Program-made: the position numbers and the translations under genes
Origin: Arthrobacter sp.
GTDB lineage: Bacteria > Actinomycetota > Actinomycetes > Actinomycetales > Micrococcaceae
Length of the DNA: 16,489 nt
Assembly: GCA_030146405.1 (NCBI GenBank)
Contig: JASLBS010000287.1
Span: forward strand, 1 to 16,489
Direction of reading: 5' to 3'
Shown here: piece by piece, positions 1-6,978 of the stretch
Layout of the letters: the number at the start of each line of letters is the position of its first letter
How positions within the stretch are numbered: the first letter of the stretch is position 1
The notes under the pieces: model-generated
Database searches by the model: none
Told to the model about the DNA's origin: nothing
What the model saw: only the letters and a program-made list of their open reading frames with translations

Positions 1-1029
1 GGCAGCAGCCTCAGGATCCCTCTCGGCCCAGATGCGGGGCGGCGGGGGCGCGTTCGTGGACACGTGCAGGGGAGGCAGGTCGGTGAGCTTCTTCGCCTCA
101 CTGATGCAGCGGAGCCAGCGCGGGGCCTCTTTCGCTGCGGCTCGCCCGTGGAACCCCTTGGTGGCGAGGAGCTGTGGAACGGTGCTCGGCATCGCCTTGG
201 CCGCCGCCACGATCGCCGAATCGGGGATGAGTCGGCCCGGAGCGACGTCGCGGCGTTGGGCGAGGTCCTCACGTTCCAGCCACATCTGCCGGACGGCCGC
301 GAGCTGCCTGCGGTCACGCAGCTGGTGCAGGCCCGAGGTGCGGCGCCAGGGGTCCACGCGGGGCTCAGCGGGGGGAGTCCGGCGGATGTAGTCGAATTCC
401 TGCTCGGCCAGCTCGAGCTTGCCGTCCTGCTCGAGAAGATCCGCGAGCTTGTCCCGCAGTTCGGCCAGCACCTCGACATCCAGGGCCGCGTAGCGGAGCC
501 ACGGTTCCGGGAGCGGTCGCTTGGACCAGTCGGCCGCGGAGTGCTCCTTGGCGAGGCTGAAGCCCAACTGCGACTCGATGACCGCGGCGAGGCCCACCCG
601 TGGAAGTCCCGCGAGGCGCCCGGCGAGTTCGGTGTCGAAGAGTTTGTCCGGCCACATCCCGAGCTCCGAGAGGCAGGGGAGATCCTGGCTGGCGGCGTGC
701 AGGATCCATTCGACGCCGTTCAGGGCGTCGTCGATGATCCGCAGGTCGTCGAACGGCTCGGGATCGATCAGCCAGGTCCCCGCACCCTCCCGACGGATCT
801 GGACCAGGAACGCCCGCTGGCCGTAGCGGAATCCGGAGGCCCGCTCGGCGTCCACGCCCGCCGGGCCGGTGCCGGCGGCCAGCGCAGCCGCTGCCCGTGC
901 CAGGCCCGCAGGAGTGTCGATGACCAGAGGCACGCCGTCGCGCGGTTCGGTCAGCAGTGGGAGCGCTTCAGCTGCGCCTGGTGCGGACTCAGCAGTGCTG
1001 TCCGTCTGCTCGGAGGTCTGAGAACTCAT
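1..1029 (-). CDS. rnd: Ribonuclease D-like 3'-5' exonuclease with HRDC domain (3' end cut by window edge)
   Basis: Open for 343 codons from an ATG and still open at the window edge, so the C-terminus is missing. It belongs to the DEDDy exonuclease/RNase D family, which trims tRNA and other RNA 3' ends with two metal ions. Seen: motif I as VDAERASGFRYG (residues 59-70; the family usually has DTE or DAE), motif II-like HAASQDL, and motif III as YAALDVEVL with the conserved Tyr and Asp. The last visible residues (PPPRIWAERDPEAAA) suit the HRDC nucleic-acid-binding domain of actinobacterial homologues. The first 30 or so residues are an acidic, Ala/Ser-rich tail. A TAGACT box (1039-1044) lies 9 nt before the ATG with no clear ribosome binding site, so a very short 5' leader is possible. 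The neighbour upstream is the DUF3000 gene, a common actinobacterial pairing. The family call is firm; the substrate is not known from sequence. Confidence 0.9.
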   Translation of the reverse strand, partial: MSSQTSEQTDSTAESAPGAAEALPLLTEPRDGVPLVIDTPAGLARAAAALAAGTGPAGVDAERASGFRYGQRAFLVQIRREGAGTWLIDPEPFDDLRIIDDALNGVEWILHAASQDLPCLSELGMWPDKLFDTELAGRLAGLPRVGLAAVIESQLGFSLAKEHSAADWSKRPLPEPWLRYAALDVEVLAELRDKLADLLEQDGKLELAEQEFDYIRRTPPAEPRVDPWRRTSGLHQLRDRRQLAAVRQMWLEREDLAQRRDVAPGRLIPDSAIVAAAKAMPSTVPQLLATKGFHGRAAAKEAPRWLRCISEAKKLTDLPPLHVSTNAPPPPRIWAERDPEAAA

Positions 1030-1141
1030 GGTGGATTCAGTCTATCCCCGTGGCGTCGGGGGCCCGGCTGTCCTCGCCGTGGCAAGGGGCAGGGGGCGTG
1101 TGCTCGACCCGGTACGCGCAGGGCGTGTGCGTGCATACTCC

Positions 1142-1777
1142 TCAGGACCTTCGGTGGGACAGGTGGACCACGCCCTCGGGCAGAGGAGGCAGGCCGGCGA
1201 ACGTGCACACCATCTCCGACCACGCTTCGAGATGGCGTCGTACGTCCGAGGTCTCGGGGCTCCAGGACGCACGGAGTTCGATGTCGATGGTGTCGTCGTG
1301 GTCCTCGAGCGTTCCGTAACTCTCGGAGAGGATCCTCGTGGCCGTGCCTCCCGTCGAGTGGTGTCGGGCACCGTGGGTCTCGAGCGCTTCCACGAGCCAG
1401 GTCCAGGCCACGGAACCGAGCAGGGCATCGTTACCGATGTCCGCCTCGAGCTGTGCGCGGATGTACGTCACGATCCTGAACCGACCGTTCCACACGCCGG
1501 ACCCCGCCGGGTCGTAGAGCAGGATGAAGCGTCCCGTCGCCAGTTCTTCCGGTTGCCGTCGGGGGACGAGGCTCCGCGCCGGGCCGTGGAGGGAGGGTGC
1601 CGGAAGCGACGCGGTGTCGAAGACCTCGGCGCCGAGGGCCACCGCGAAGGGAGCGAGGCGCGACGGGGCAGGGACTTCCTCGAGGCGGATCTCGCTCCGA
1701 CGGGCGGCTTTGCGCAGCCCTGCAAGGGCGTCCAGGAATTCCACAGGAAGCTGCGATACGCCACCGATTGAATCCAC
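1142..1777 (-). CDS. DUF3000 domain-containing protein
   Basis: A 211-residue protein matching what I know of the actinobacterial DUF3000 family, whose function is unknown. Seen: a short N-terminal helix (PVEFLDALAGLRKAARR), a Pro-rich LAPFAVALGAEV segment typical of the family, then a conserved central region (GRFILLYDPAGSGVWNGRFR, residues about 82-101) and a C-terminal part with IDIELRASWSPE. No signal peptide or membrane segment is visible. The start is GTG; no convincing ribosome binding site precedes it, and a GTG ten codons later (before EFLDAL) is an alternative. It lies 112 nt upstream of the RNase D-like gene on the same strand, and that gap holds nothing else I can recognise. The recurring DUF3000-RNase D neighbourhood suggests, but does not prove, an RNA-related role. 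Confidence 0.85.
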   Translation of the reverse strand: MDSIGGVSQLPVEFLDALAGLRKAARRSEIRLEEVPAPSRLAPFAVALGAEVFDTASLPAPSLHGPARSLVPRRQPEELATGRFILLYDPAGSGVWNGRFRIVTYIRAQLEADIGNDALLGSVAWTWLVEALETHGARHHSTGGTATRILSESYGTLEDHDDTIDIELRASWSPETSDVRRHLEAWSEMVCTFAGLPPLPEGVVHLSHRRS

Positions 1778-1826
1778 CCCCGCAGGCTATGCCCTACGGG
1801 GGTGGGTTCGATGGCGACGCGCCGCT

Positions 1827-1857
1827 CAGCCGGCCGGGAGGCTTCGCGGGCCGGCTG
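1827..1857 (-). other. Inverted repeat in the ltaE-DUF3000 gap
   Basis: Nine-base perfect arms (CAGCCGGCC at 1827-1835, GGCCGGCTG at 1849-1857) around a 13-nt loop. There is no T-run on either side. It could be a second, weak termination hairpin after ltaE or a structure in the DUF3000 leader. GC-rich DNA produces such repeats by chance, so confidence is low. Confidence 0.3.
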
Positions 1858-1902
1858 CTGTGGGACCTCTCGTCCGCGGCTCCTCAGGGGGTGGGCCACG
1901 CT

Positions 1903-1935
1903 GCCGGGAGGTGGGTCAGGACGCCACCTCCCGGC
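1903..1935 (-). terminator. Perfect 12-bp hairpin spanning the ltaE stop codon
   Basis: The arms GCCGGGAGGTGG (1903-1914) and CCACCTCCCGGC (1924-1935) are exact reverse complements around a 9-nt loop. The ltaE stop codon (1916-1918) lies in the loop, so one arm is coding. No T-run follows, so this would be a hairpin-only (I-shaped) actinobacterial type of terminator or a 3'-end stabiliser. The pairing is seen directly; its function is inferred. Confidence 0.6.
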
Positions 1936-2986
1936 GGATCGCCTCGATGAAGGAGTCCACGTCCTCCTCGGTGGTGTCGAAGGAGCACATCCAGCGGACC
2001 TCCCCGGTGGCCTGGTCCCAGTCGTAGAACTTGAAGCTCTCGCGGATCCGTTCGGCAGCACCTTCGGGCAGGATCGCGAAGACCGCATTGGCCGTGGTCT
2101 CCTGGGTGAGCGTCACGCCTTTGATGCCACGCACACCCTCGGTCAGGCGTGCCGCCATGGCGTTGGCATGGCCGGCCGAGCGGAGCCACAGGTCGTCCTC
2201 GAGGAGGGCGATCAGCTGCGCGGAGAGAAAGCGCATCTTCGATGCGAGCTGCATATTGAGCTTGCGGAGGTACTCGAGTCCGGTGGATGCCTCCGGGTTC
2301 AGCACCACGACGCACTCGCCGAACATGAGACCGTTCTTGGTTCCGCCGAAGGACAGGATGTCCACTCCGGCGTCGCGGGTGAAAGCCCGCAGGGGCTGAC
2401 CCAGTGCGGCCGCTGCGTTGGCGAGCCTGGCGCCGTCCATATGGACGCGCATGCCCCGCGCGTGGCAGTGATCGGCGATCGCCTTGATCTCCGCGACGGA
2501 GTAGAGCGTGCCGAGCTCCGTGGTCTGCGTGATGGAGACGGCCAGGGGCTGTGCACGGTGCTGGTCGCCCCAGCCCCAGGCCTCGCGGTCGATCAGCTCG
2601 GGCGTCAGTTTGCCGTCCGGAGTGGGAACGCTCAGCAGCTTGATGCCGCCGACGCGCTCGGGTGCCGCATTCTCGTCCACATTGATGTGCGCCGTCTGCG
2701 GGCAGATCACTGCTCCCCATCGGGGCAGGATGGACTGCAGGGAGAGTACGTTGGCACCCGTGCCGTTGAACACCGGGAAGATGGTGATGCCCGTCCCGAA
2801 GTGCTGCTCCATCACGTCCTGCAGGCGTGCCGTGTACTGGTCGTCCCCGTACGCCCCCTGGTGCCCTTCATTGGCAGCAGCGAGAGCCGTGAGAACCTCG
2901 GGGTGGACCCCCGAGTAGTTGTCGGATGCAAAGCTCCGCTTCGTCCGGTCGTGAAGAGGGGCTGGGGATGTCAGGGTGTCGGTCAC
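1916..2986 (-). CDS. ltaE: Low-specificity L-threonine aldolase
   Basis: PLP-dependent fold-type I enzyme that cleaves L-threonine or allo-threonine to glycine and acetaldehyde in the cytosol. With the GTG start chosen here it has 356 residues, usual for the family. Seen: the N-terminal SFASDNYSGVHPEV (the family's signature region), HMDGARLAN (residues 182-190, with the PLP-contacting Asp) and SFGGTKNG (212-219), where Lys217 is the expected Schiff-base lysine. An in-frame ATG 13 codons upstream (3025) is less likely: the extra residues are poorly conserved in character, and a GATAAT box sits 6 nt before the GTG, implying a leaderless message starting at that codon. It stands alone as a transcription unit, flanked by hairpins on both sides. 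A bacterial glycine C-acetyltransferase or another aldolase-like PLP enzyme is unlikely given the motif set. Confidence 0.93.
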   Translation of the reverse strand: MTDTLTSPAPLHDRTKRSFASDNYSGVHPEVLTALAAANEGHQGAYGDDQYTARLQDVMEQHFGTGITIFPVFNGTGANVLSLQSILPRWGAVICPQTAHINVDENAAPERVGGIKLLSVPTPDGKLTPELIDREAWGWGDQHRAQPLAVSITQTTELGTLYSVAEIKAIADHCHARGMRVHMDGARLANAAAALGQPLRAFTRDAGVDILSFGGTKNGLMFGECVVVLNPEASTGLEYLRKLNMQLASKMRFLSAQLIALLEDDLWLRSAGHANAMAARLTEGVRGIKGVTLTQETTANAVFAILPEGAAERIRESFKFYDWDQATGEVRWMCSFDTTEEDVDSFIEAIRREVAS

Positions 2987-2992
2987 CGGTCC

Positions 2993-2998
2993 ATTATC
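2993..2998 (-). promoter_or_regulatory. -10 box for ltaE (leaderless type)
   Basis: GATAAT on the minus strand ends 6 nt before the GTG start of ltaE, which places the expected transcription start at or next to the G of the start codon. A TTGATT sequence lies upstream, but the 21-nt spacing is too long for a normal -35. Position and sequence are seen; promoter activity is inferred. Confidence 0.45.
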
Positions 2999-3070
2999 CC
3001 CGAGCCGTCGATGGTCGGGAATCAAGACGCCGGCGTGAACAAGCGGGGGCCGGCGACCGGGGCCGACGAC

Positions 3071-3096
3071 GGAGGCCGGCCACAGGGCCGGCCTCC
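3071..3096 (-). terminator. Hairpin downstream of msrB
   Basis: Eleven-base perfect arms (GGAGGCCGGCC and GGCCGGCCTCC) around a 4-nt loop, 14 nt beyond the msrB stop codon. There is no T-run on the minus strand. It is a strong, compact structure well placed to end the msrB transcript before ltaE. Confidence 0.65.
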
Positions 3097-3110
3097 CGCC
3101 CGGTTCGTGC

Positions 3111-3536
3111 CTACTCGGCCGGAACCAGCTTCATCGAGATCGAGTTGATGCAGAATCGCTGGTCCGTGGGGGTGTCGAAACCCTCACCCTTGAAAAGATG
3201 GCCCAGGTGGGAGTCGCAACGCGAGCACCGTACCTCGATCCGCTCCATCCCCATCGAGCGGTCATGCAGGTAGCGGACCGTCCCCTCCGCGAGCGGTGCC
3301 CAGAAGGAGGGCCAGCCGCAATGCGAATCGAACTTCTCGTTACTGGTGAACAGTTCGGCGCCGCACGCGCGGCACCCGTAGGTTCCCGCGGTCTTCGCGT
3401 CGTAGTACTCGCCCGTGTAGGGCCTCTCCGTACCGGCCTGTCGCAGTACCTGGTACTCCTGCGGCGTCAGCTCCTGCCGCCACTGCTCGTCGGACTTCTC
3501 GAGCTCTGGCCGATATGCATCGCGTTCAATAGTCAT
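3111..3536 (-). CDS. msrB: Peptide-methionine (R)-S-oxide reductase MsrB
   Basis: A 141-residue cytosolic repair enzyme that reduces the R epimer of methionine sulfoxide in proteins, using thioredoxin. Seen: two zinc-binding CxxC pairs (Cys55/Cys58 and Cys104/Cys107), the family's HCGWPSFW segment (72-79), and the catalytic cysteine in RFCINS (Cys129). The length and the N-terminal region (DEQWRQELTPQEYQVLRQAGTE) match stand-alone MsrB proteins. It is not fused to MsrA, and no msrA lies in the window. It starts 14 nt after the stop codon of the UspA-like gene on the same strand, so the two are probably co-transcribed, which fits an oxidative-stress role. A strong hairpin lies just downstream. 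The assignment is firm. Confidence 0.97.
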   Translation of the reverse strand: MTIERDAYRPELEKSDEQWRQELTPQEYQVLRQAGTERPYTGEYYDAKTAGTYGCRACGAELFTSNEKFDSHCGWPSFWAPLAEGTVRYLHDRSMGMERIEVRCSRCDSHLGHLFKGEGFDTPTDQRFCINSISMKLVPAE

Positions 3537-3550
3537 GCCGTGTACAACGC

Positions 3551-4033
3551 CTACGAGTCGCCGATAAATCCCGAGCCCGAGTAGAGGTGCAGGACGGCGA
3601 TCCCGAGCTTGTCCTGCGCCTTGTTGGCCCAGTCGGTGTGGAGCGTGTCCGCGACCGCCCGGGGCCGCGTGATCACCACCGCCTGCGCGGCACCGCTGTC
3701 GGCCACCTCCTGCACGAGGGCGTCCACCGGGTTCCCCGTCGTGGTGCGGCCGCGAGCGGTGAACCCTTCGGCCTCGAGGAGCCGGAAGGAGCTCTCGAGC
3801 GCCTCCTGTGCCGTCGCCTCGTCGTCGTGCTCCTGCGCGGACAGGGAACGGAAGGCATCCCCCACCTCGAGCAGGCTCAGGTGATGGAAGAACCGGCCCA
3901 GCACGGACTCGTCGCGATCCTCCGGGATCAGGACGACGAACTCTGCCGGTTCCTCGCCCTGCAGGGTCTGCAGGTTGGTGAGATCCGGCGGGGTCAGGGC
4001 TTCCTCGGTGAGCACCAGGATTGTTTGGGTCAT
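3551..4033 (-). CDS. Small UspA-like (Rossmann-type) protein of unknown function
   Basis: A 160-residue cytosolic protein; I do not recognise a named family. It has a universal-stress-protein-like pattern: an N-terminal strand (TILVLTE), a second strand (AEFVVLIP), a long helical middle rich in Glu, then GNPVDALVQEVADSGAAQAVVITRP and a final strand (GIAVLHLYSG). The UspA ATP-binding Gly-rich motif (G-2x-G-9x-G-S/T) is not evident, so nucleotide binding is doubtful. The ATG is chosen because a TACAGT box ends 6 nt before it, giving a leaderless transcript; a longer reading to 4102 would run through that box. It lies 14 nt upstream of msrB and probably forms a two-gene stress unit with it. It is divergent from the hydrolase gene. 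Confidence 0.75.
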   Translation of the reverse strand: MTQTILVLTEEALTPPDLTNLQTLQGEEPAEFVVLIPEDRDESVLGRFFHHLSLLEVGDAFRSLSAQEHDDEATAQEALESSFRLLEAEGFTARGRTTTGNPVDALVQEVADSGAAQAVVITRPRAVADTLHTDWANKAQDKLGIAVLHLYSGSGFIGDS

Positions 4034-4039
4034 GGCGCC

Positions 4040-4045
4040 ACTGTA
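4040..4045 (-). promoter_or_regulatory. -10 box for the UspA-like/msrB unit
   Basis: TACAGT on the minus strand ends exactly 6 nt before the ATG of the UspA-like gene, and no ribosome binding site is visible, which fits a leaderless message. I see no good -35. Inferred from position only. Confidence 0.4.
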
Positions 4046-4090
4046 CTGCGGGACACAGAGGCGCGGCACGCCGCCCGCCTGCGCGGCGAA

Positions 4091-4119
4091 TCGACGACGC
4101 ACCGAGGGCAGGGTAGAAA
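4091..4119 (+). promoter_or_regulatory. Promoter for the alpha/beta hydrolase gene
   Basis: TCGACG (4091-4096), 17-nt spacer, TAGAAA (4114-4119), then 7 nt to the ATG. The -35 matches TTGACA at four positions. The expected transcription start coincides with the start codon, so this would be another leaderless gene. Confidence 0.45.
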
Positions 4120-4126
4120 TGGAGCT

Positions 4127-5395
4127 ATGGCATCCACGAGGTCACAGGCCGCAGTGCAGCGGAGTACCGCCCCCTGGCTCAAGTGGACCCTCGTCGGCGT
4201 GGGCGCCGGCGCGGCGCTCGCCTCCTCCGCCGCCGGCGTGGTCTCGGGGCTCGCGGTCTACTTCGCACGCCAGATCGTCACGCCGGGACGCGGTCGCGAG
4301 GAGAACCTGGACATCCTCGCCGTCGTCGGCTCCCCGGATCACCGGACGGTGATCCTCCCCGCCACCGAGGACACCACGGTGGAGGGCACCTACAGCCTGT
4401 ACTTCCAGCAGGGAACGGGCCACGCGCGCATCGGGGCGATCCGCTCCTACGTGCCGAGGGAGGGGACCGTGGAACGCGAGGTGGAGAAGGTGTACGCAGG
4501 GGACCTCGCGTCGGCCACCCGGGGATGGTGGAGCGGGGCGGTCTTCCCCACGCCCGCGTCGATGGGCCTCGCCGAGGAGGAGGTGCTGGTCCCCGTCGAG
4601 GGCGGCACGGCGCCGGCCTGGCTCGTGCGCTCCGATTCTCCGGCGGCGACCTGGGCCATCATGGTGCACGGTCGCGGCGCCTCACGCGCAGAAACGCTGC
4701 GGGCACTTCCCCTGGCCGAGCGGCTCGGCATGACCAGCCTCGTCGTCTCCTACCGGAACGACGGCGAGGCGCCCTCGGCGCCGGACGGCCGCTACGGCCT
4801 CGGGATGACCGAGTGGCACGACGTCGACGCGGCGATCGACTTCGCCGTCGCGCACGGTGCCCGTGACGTGGTCCTGTTCGGGTGGTCGATGGGCGGCGCG
4901 ATCGTGCTGCGGACGGCCGATCTGTCGCGGCACCGGCGGCGCATCAGCGCCCTGGTCCTCGACGGGCCGGTCATCAACTGGATCGAGGTGCTGGCACACC
5001 ATGCACAGCTGAACCGGATCCCGGCGACGGTGGGCAGGCTGGGCCAGTACCTGCTCGCGAGCCACCGGGCCCGCAGGATCACCGGACTGGCTGCACCGCT
5101 GGACCTCCAGAGCATGGACTGGATCGCGAGGGCCGAGCAGTTGACCCTTCCCACGCTCGTCCTGCACAGCGAGGACGACGAGTTCGTCCCGATCGGTCCC
5201 TCGGTGGAACTCGCGGCGAAGAACCCGTCCTTCGTCACCCTCGAGCGTTTCCACCGTGCCCGCCACACCAAGGAATGGAATGTGGACCCGGAGCACTGGG
5301 AGAGCACGGTGGAACGGTGGCTGGACGCGATCCTGTTCGGCCGCACCCTCCCCGGGGGGAAGGTGCCGGACCCGCGGACTACTGCCCTTCCCTGA
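4127..5395 (+). CDS. Membrane-anchored alpha/beta hydrolase
   Basis: A 422-residue protein of the alpha/beta hydrolase superfamily (serine-type esterase or peptidase-like); the substrate is unknown. Seen: a positively charged N-terminus followed by one hydrophobic helix (residues about 20-46, WTLVGVGAGAALASSAAGVV), without an obvious lipobox or cleavage site, so probably a membrane anchor. An Ig- or jelly-roll-like region (about 60-165) precedes the catalytic domain, with oxyanion-region MVHGRG (179-184), nucleophile elbow GWSMGG (Ser254), acid in SEDDEFVP (Asp350 or Asp351) and His380 in ARHTKEW. The start ATG is supported by a promoter-like box just upstream; GGAG is only 2 nt from the ATG, too close to act as a normal ribosome binding site. 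Its last 17 nt overlap sufE on the opposite strand. Family confidence is high; specific function cannot be given. Confidence 0.88.
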   Translation: MASTRSQAAVQRSTAPWLKWTLVGVGAGAALASSAAGVVSGLAVYFARQIVTPGRGREENLDILAVVGSPDHRTVILPATEDTTVEGTYSLYFQQGTGHARIGAIRSYVPREGTVEREVEKVYAGDLASATRGWWSGAVFPTPASMGLAEEEVLVPVEGGTAPAWLVRSDSPAATWAIMVHGRGASRAETLRALPLAERLGMTSLVVSYRNDGEAPSAPDGRYGLGMTEWHDVDAAIDFAVAHGARDVVLFGWSMGGAIVLRTADLSRHRRRISALVLDGPVINWIEVLAHHAQLNRIPATVGRLGQYLLASHRARRITGLAAPLDLQSMDWIARAEQLTLPTLVLHSEDDEFVPIGPSVELAAKNPSFVTLERFHRARHTKEWNVDPEHWESTVERWLDAILFGRTLPGGKVPDPRTTALP

Positions 5396-5819
5396 TCTTC
5401 CGCTTGATCTTCCCCAGCATCGCGGCCATCCCGCGCATGCGCAGGGGAGTGATCGCCCGGGTGAGCCCCAGGAGGTCCGGGACGTCATCGGGCACCGCCA
5501 GGACCTCGTCGGCCGGTAGGCCGTCGAGCCCTTCGAGGAGCACCCCGGCGAAACCGCGGGTGGTGGGTGCCTCGGGCGGAGCGGAGAAGAACAGGTGGAC
5601 CGGGCGCTCCGGCTCCTCCCCGATCTCCATGGTCAGGAAGAGCGGGCTCTGGCACTCGACCACCTGCTCCAGGAGCTCGGGATGCTCGGCGTACCGTGCC
5701 GGCAGGTCAGGCAACCCGCGGGAGAAGTCGAGCAGGAGCTGCAGGCGGTCCGGCTCCGTGAGGTCCTGGAAGTCGTCGATGATCTCGGCGAGCTTGGCAG
5801 GAACGGCTCCGCCGCTCAT
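5379..5819 (-). CDS. sufE: SufE-like sulfur-acceptor protein
   Basis: A 146-residue cytosolic protein of the SufE/CsdE fold. SufE proteins accept persulfide sulfur on one cysteine from a cysteine desulfurase or sulfurtransferase and pass it on, often toward Fe-S cluster assembly. Seen: LAEIIDDFQDL at the N-terminus, then VVECQSPLFL with the expected acceptor cysteine (Cys56), the only Cys in the protein, and a C-terminal GLTRAITPLRMRGMAAML segment typical of the family. The start ATG overlaps the stop codon of the sulfurtransferase gene by 4 nt (ATGA), showing translational coupling. No suf or isc genes are nearby, so the physiological donor is more likely the adjacent SseA-type enzyme. The 3' end overlaps the convergent hydrolase gene. 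Confidence 0.93.
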   Translation of the reverse strand: MSGGAVPAKLAEIIDDFQDLTEPDRLQLLLDFSRGLPDLPARYAEHPELLEQVVECQSPLFLTMEIGEEPERPVHLFFSAPPEAPTTRGFAGVLLEGLDGLPADEVLAVPDDVPDLLGLTRAITPLRMRGMAAMLGKIKRKIREGQ

Positions 5820-6724
5820 CGGTGCATCCCGGCAGGCACCTCACCGGGCTCGGTCCCGCGGACGATGGGCACGCGCACGGCGTTGCCCCACTCGGTCCAG
5901 GAGCCGTCGTAGTTCCGGACGTTGTCGAAGCCCAGCAGGTGCGTCAGGACGAACCAGGTGTGGCTGGAACGCTCACCGATGCGGCAGTACGCCACCACGT
6001 CGTCGCCGTCCTTCAACCCCGCCTCGTCCCGATAGATCGCGTCGAGTTCCGCACGGGTGCGGAACGTTCCGTCCGGCGCGGCGGCACGGGCCCAGGGGAC
6101 GGAGGCCGCGGTGGGGATGTGGCCGCCGCGCAGGGCACCCTCCTCGGGGTACGCCGGCATCGTGGTGCGTGCCCCGGTGTACTCGTCGCCGGACCGGACG
6201 TCGATGAGTGGCTTGCCCAGGTGGTCCAGCACATCGTTGAGGTAGGCGCGGACGGGGGCGTCGTTGCGGTCCACGACGGGGTAGTCGCTCGGCACCACGT
6301 CCGGCTTGTCGGTGGTCATCGGCTTGTTCTCCGCCACCCACTTGTCCCGCCCGCCGTCGAGCAGGCGGACGTCCTCGTGCCCGAAGAGGGTGAACACCCA
6401 GAGGGCGTAGGCGGCCCACCAGTTGCTCTTGTCCCCGTAGATCACCACGGTGGAATCCCGGGAGATGCCCTTGGCCGCCATGAGCCGCGCGAAGCCGTCG
6501 CCATCCACGTAATCGCGGGTCACCTCGTCGTTCAGCTCGGTGTGCCAGTCGACCTTGACCGCACCGGGAACATGCCCCGTCTCGTACAGCAGGACGTCCT
6601 CGTCCGATTCGACGATCACAAGGCCTTCGGAGTCGAGGTTCTGCGCCAGCCAGTCGGTGGACACAAGCCGTTCGGGGTGTGCGTACTCGGAGAACTTGTC
6701 CTGCGTATCTGGTCCCAGGGTCAT
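5816..6724 (-). CDS. sseA: SseA-type thiosulfate/3-mercaptopyruvate sulfurtransferase
   Basis: A 302-residue two-domain rhodanese that moves sulfane sulfur from thiosulfate or 3-mercaptopyruvate to an acceptor. Seen: an inactive N-terminal rhodanese domain (about 20-140, with ETGHVPGAVKVDWHTEL and LLDGGRDKWV) and a catalytic C-terminal domain (about 160-300) with LIDVRSGDEY, GGHIPTAASVPW and the active-site loop CRIGERS (Cys247). The loop is not the CGSGVT of classic mercaptopyruvate enzymes, so thiosulfate and mercaptopyruvate preference cannot be decided. A GAAAGG ribosome binding site lies 5 nt before the ATG (6730-6735), and a TAGGCT box (6772-6777) could be its -10. It overlaps sufE by 4 nt. 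The sseA-sufE pair is conserved in other actinobacteria, including mycobacteria (Rv3283-Rv3284), consistent with direct sulfur relay. Confidence 0.94.
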   Translation of the reverse strand: MTLGPDTQDKFSEYAHPERLVSTDWLAQNLDSEGLVIVESDEDVLLYETGHVPGAVKVDWHTELNDEVTRDYVDGDGFARLMAAKGISRDSTVVIYGDKSNWWAAYALWVFTLFGHEDVRLLDGGRDKWVAENKPMTTDKPDVVPSDYPVVDRNDAPVRAYLNDVLDHLGKPLIDVRSGDEYTGARTTMPAYPEEGALRGGHIPTAASVPWARAAAPDGTFRTRAELDAIYRDEAGLKDGDDVVAYCRIGERSSHTWFVLTHLLGFDNVRNYDGSWTEWGNAVRVPIVRGTEPGEVPAGMHR

Positions 6725-6978
6725 TGCTGCCTTTCGTAGCTGTCTGCACCGGAGTGCGGGGCTTTCTCCCTAGCCTAACCACGCGACCCGCGGAATACTT
6801 CCGGTACCCACCCTTGCTGCTGCCGCTCAGGGGCGTGTGCGCGCAGCGTCAAGCAGGTGCCGGCATCGCTGATGACCCCGGGTGACGGGGCGGGCTTGGC
6901 GTAGTCTTGCCTAGCGAAGCTGCCACCCGCGGGGAAGGGCAGCTGTAACCCCCTGCAGAGAGAAAGCGGTCCAGCTCC
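6725..6978. other. Divergent sseA-zapE intergenic region
   Basis: A 254-nt gap between two divergent genes. On the minus strand it holds the sseA ribosome binding site and a TAGGCT box (6772-6777). On the plus strand a TAGTCT box (6902-6907) may serve zapE, without a good -35. It is followed by a stem with arms AGCTGCC (6918-6924) and GGCAGCT (6938-6944) and a 13-nt loop in the presumed zapE leader. A minus-strand frame here reads a Cys-containing peptide (see findings). I recognise no riboswitch class. Confidence 0.4.

Noticed and set aside
64..1479. A 471-codon plus-strand frame opposite the RNase D and DUF3000 genes
   Set aside because: It covers two recognised minus-strand genes and has Arg/Gly/Pro-rich, domain-free sequence.
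1802..3148. A 448-codon plus-strand open frame opposite ltaE
   Set aside because: It is antisense to a motif-complete ltaE, has no recognisable domain, and GC-rich third-position bias makes long antisense frames common here.
3551..4102. Longer 183-residue start for the UspA-like protein
   Set aside because: The extra residues cross a well-placed -10 box and run into the divergent promoter region; ATG at 4033 gives a typical Rossmann first strand.
6844..6890. A stretch with CAGCGTCAAGC and CCCCGGGTGA, reminiscent of the SAM-IV riboswitch
   Set aside because: The conserved GGCAACC core and the outer helix of SAM-IV are missing, and the downstream gene on that strand is zapE, which has no link to methionine.
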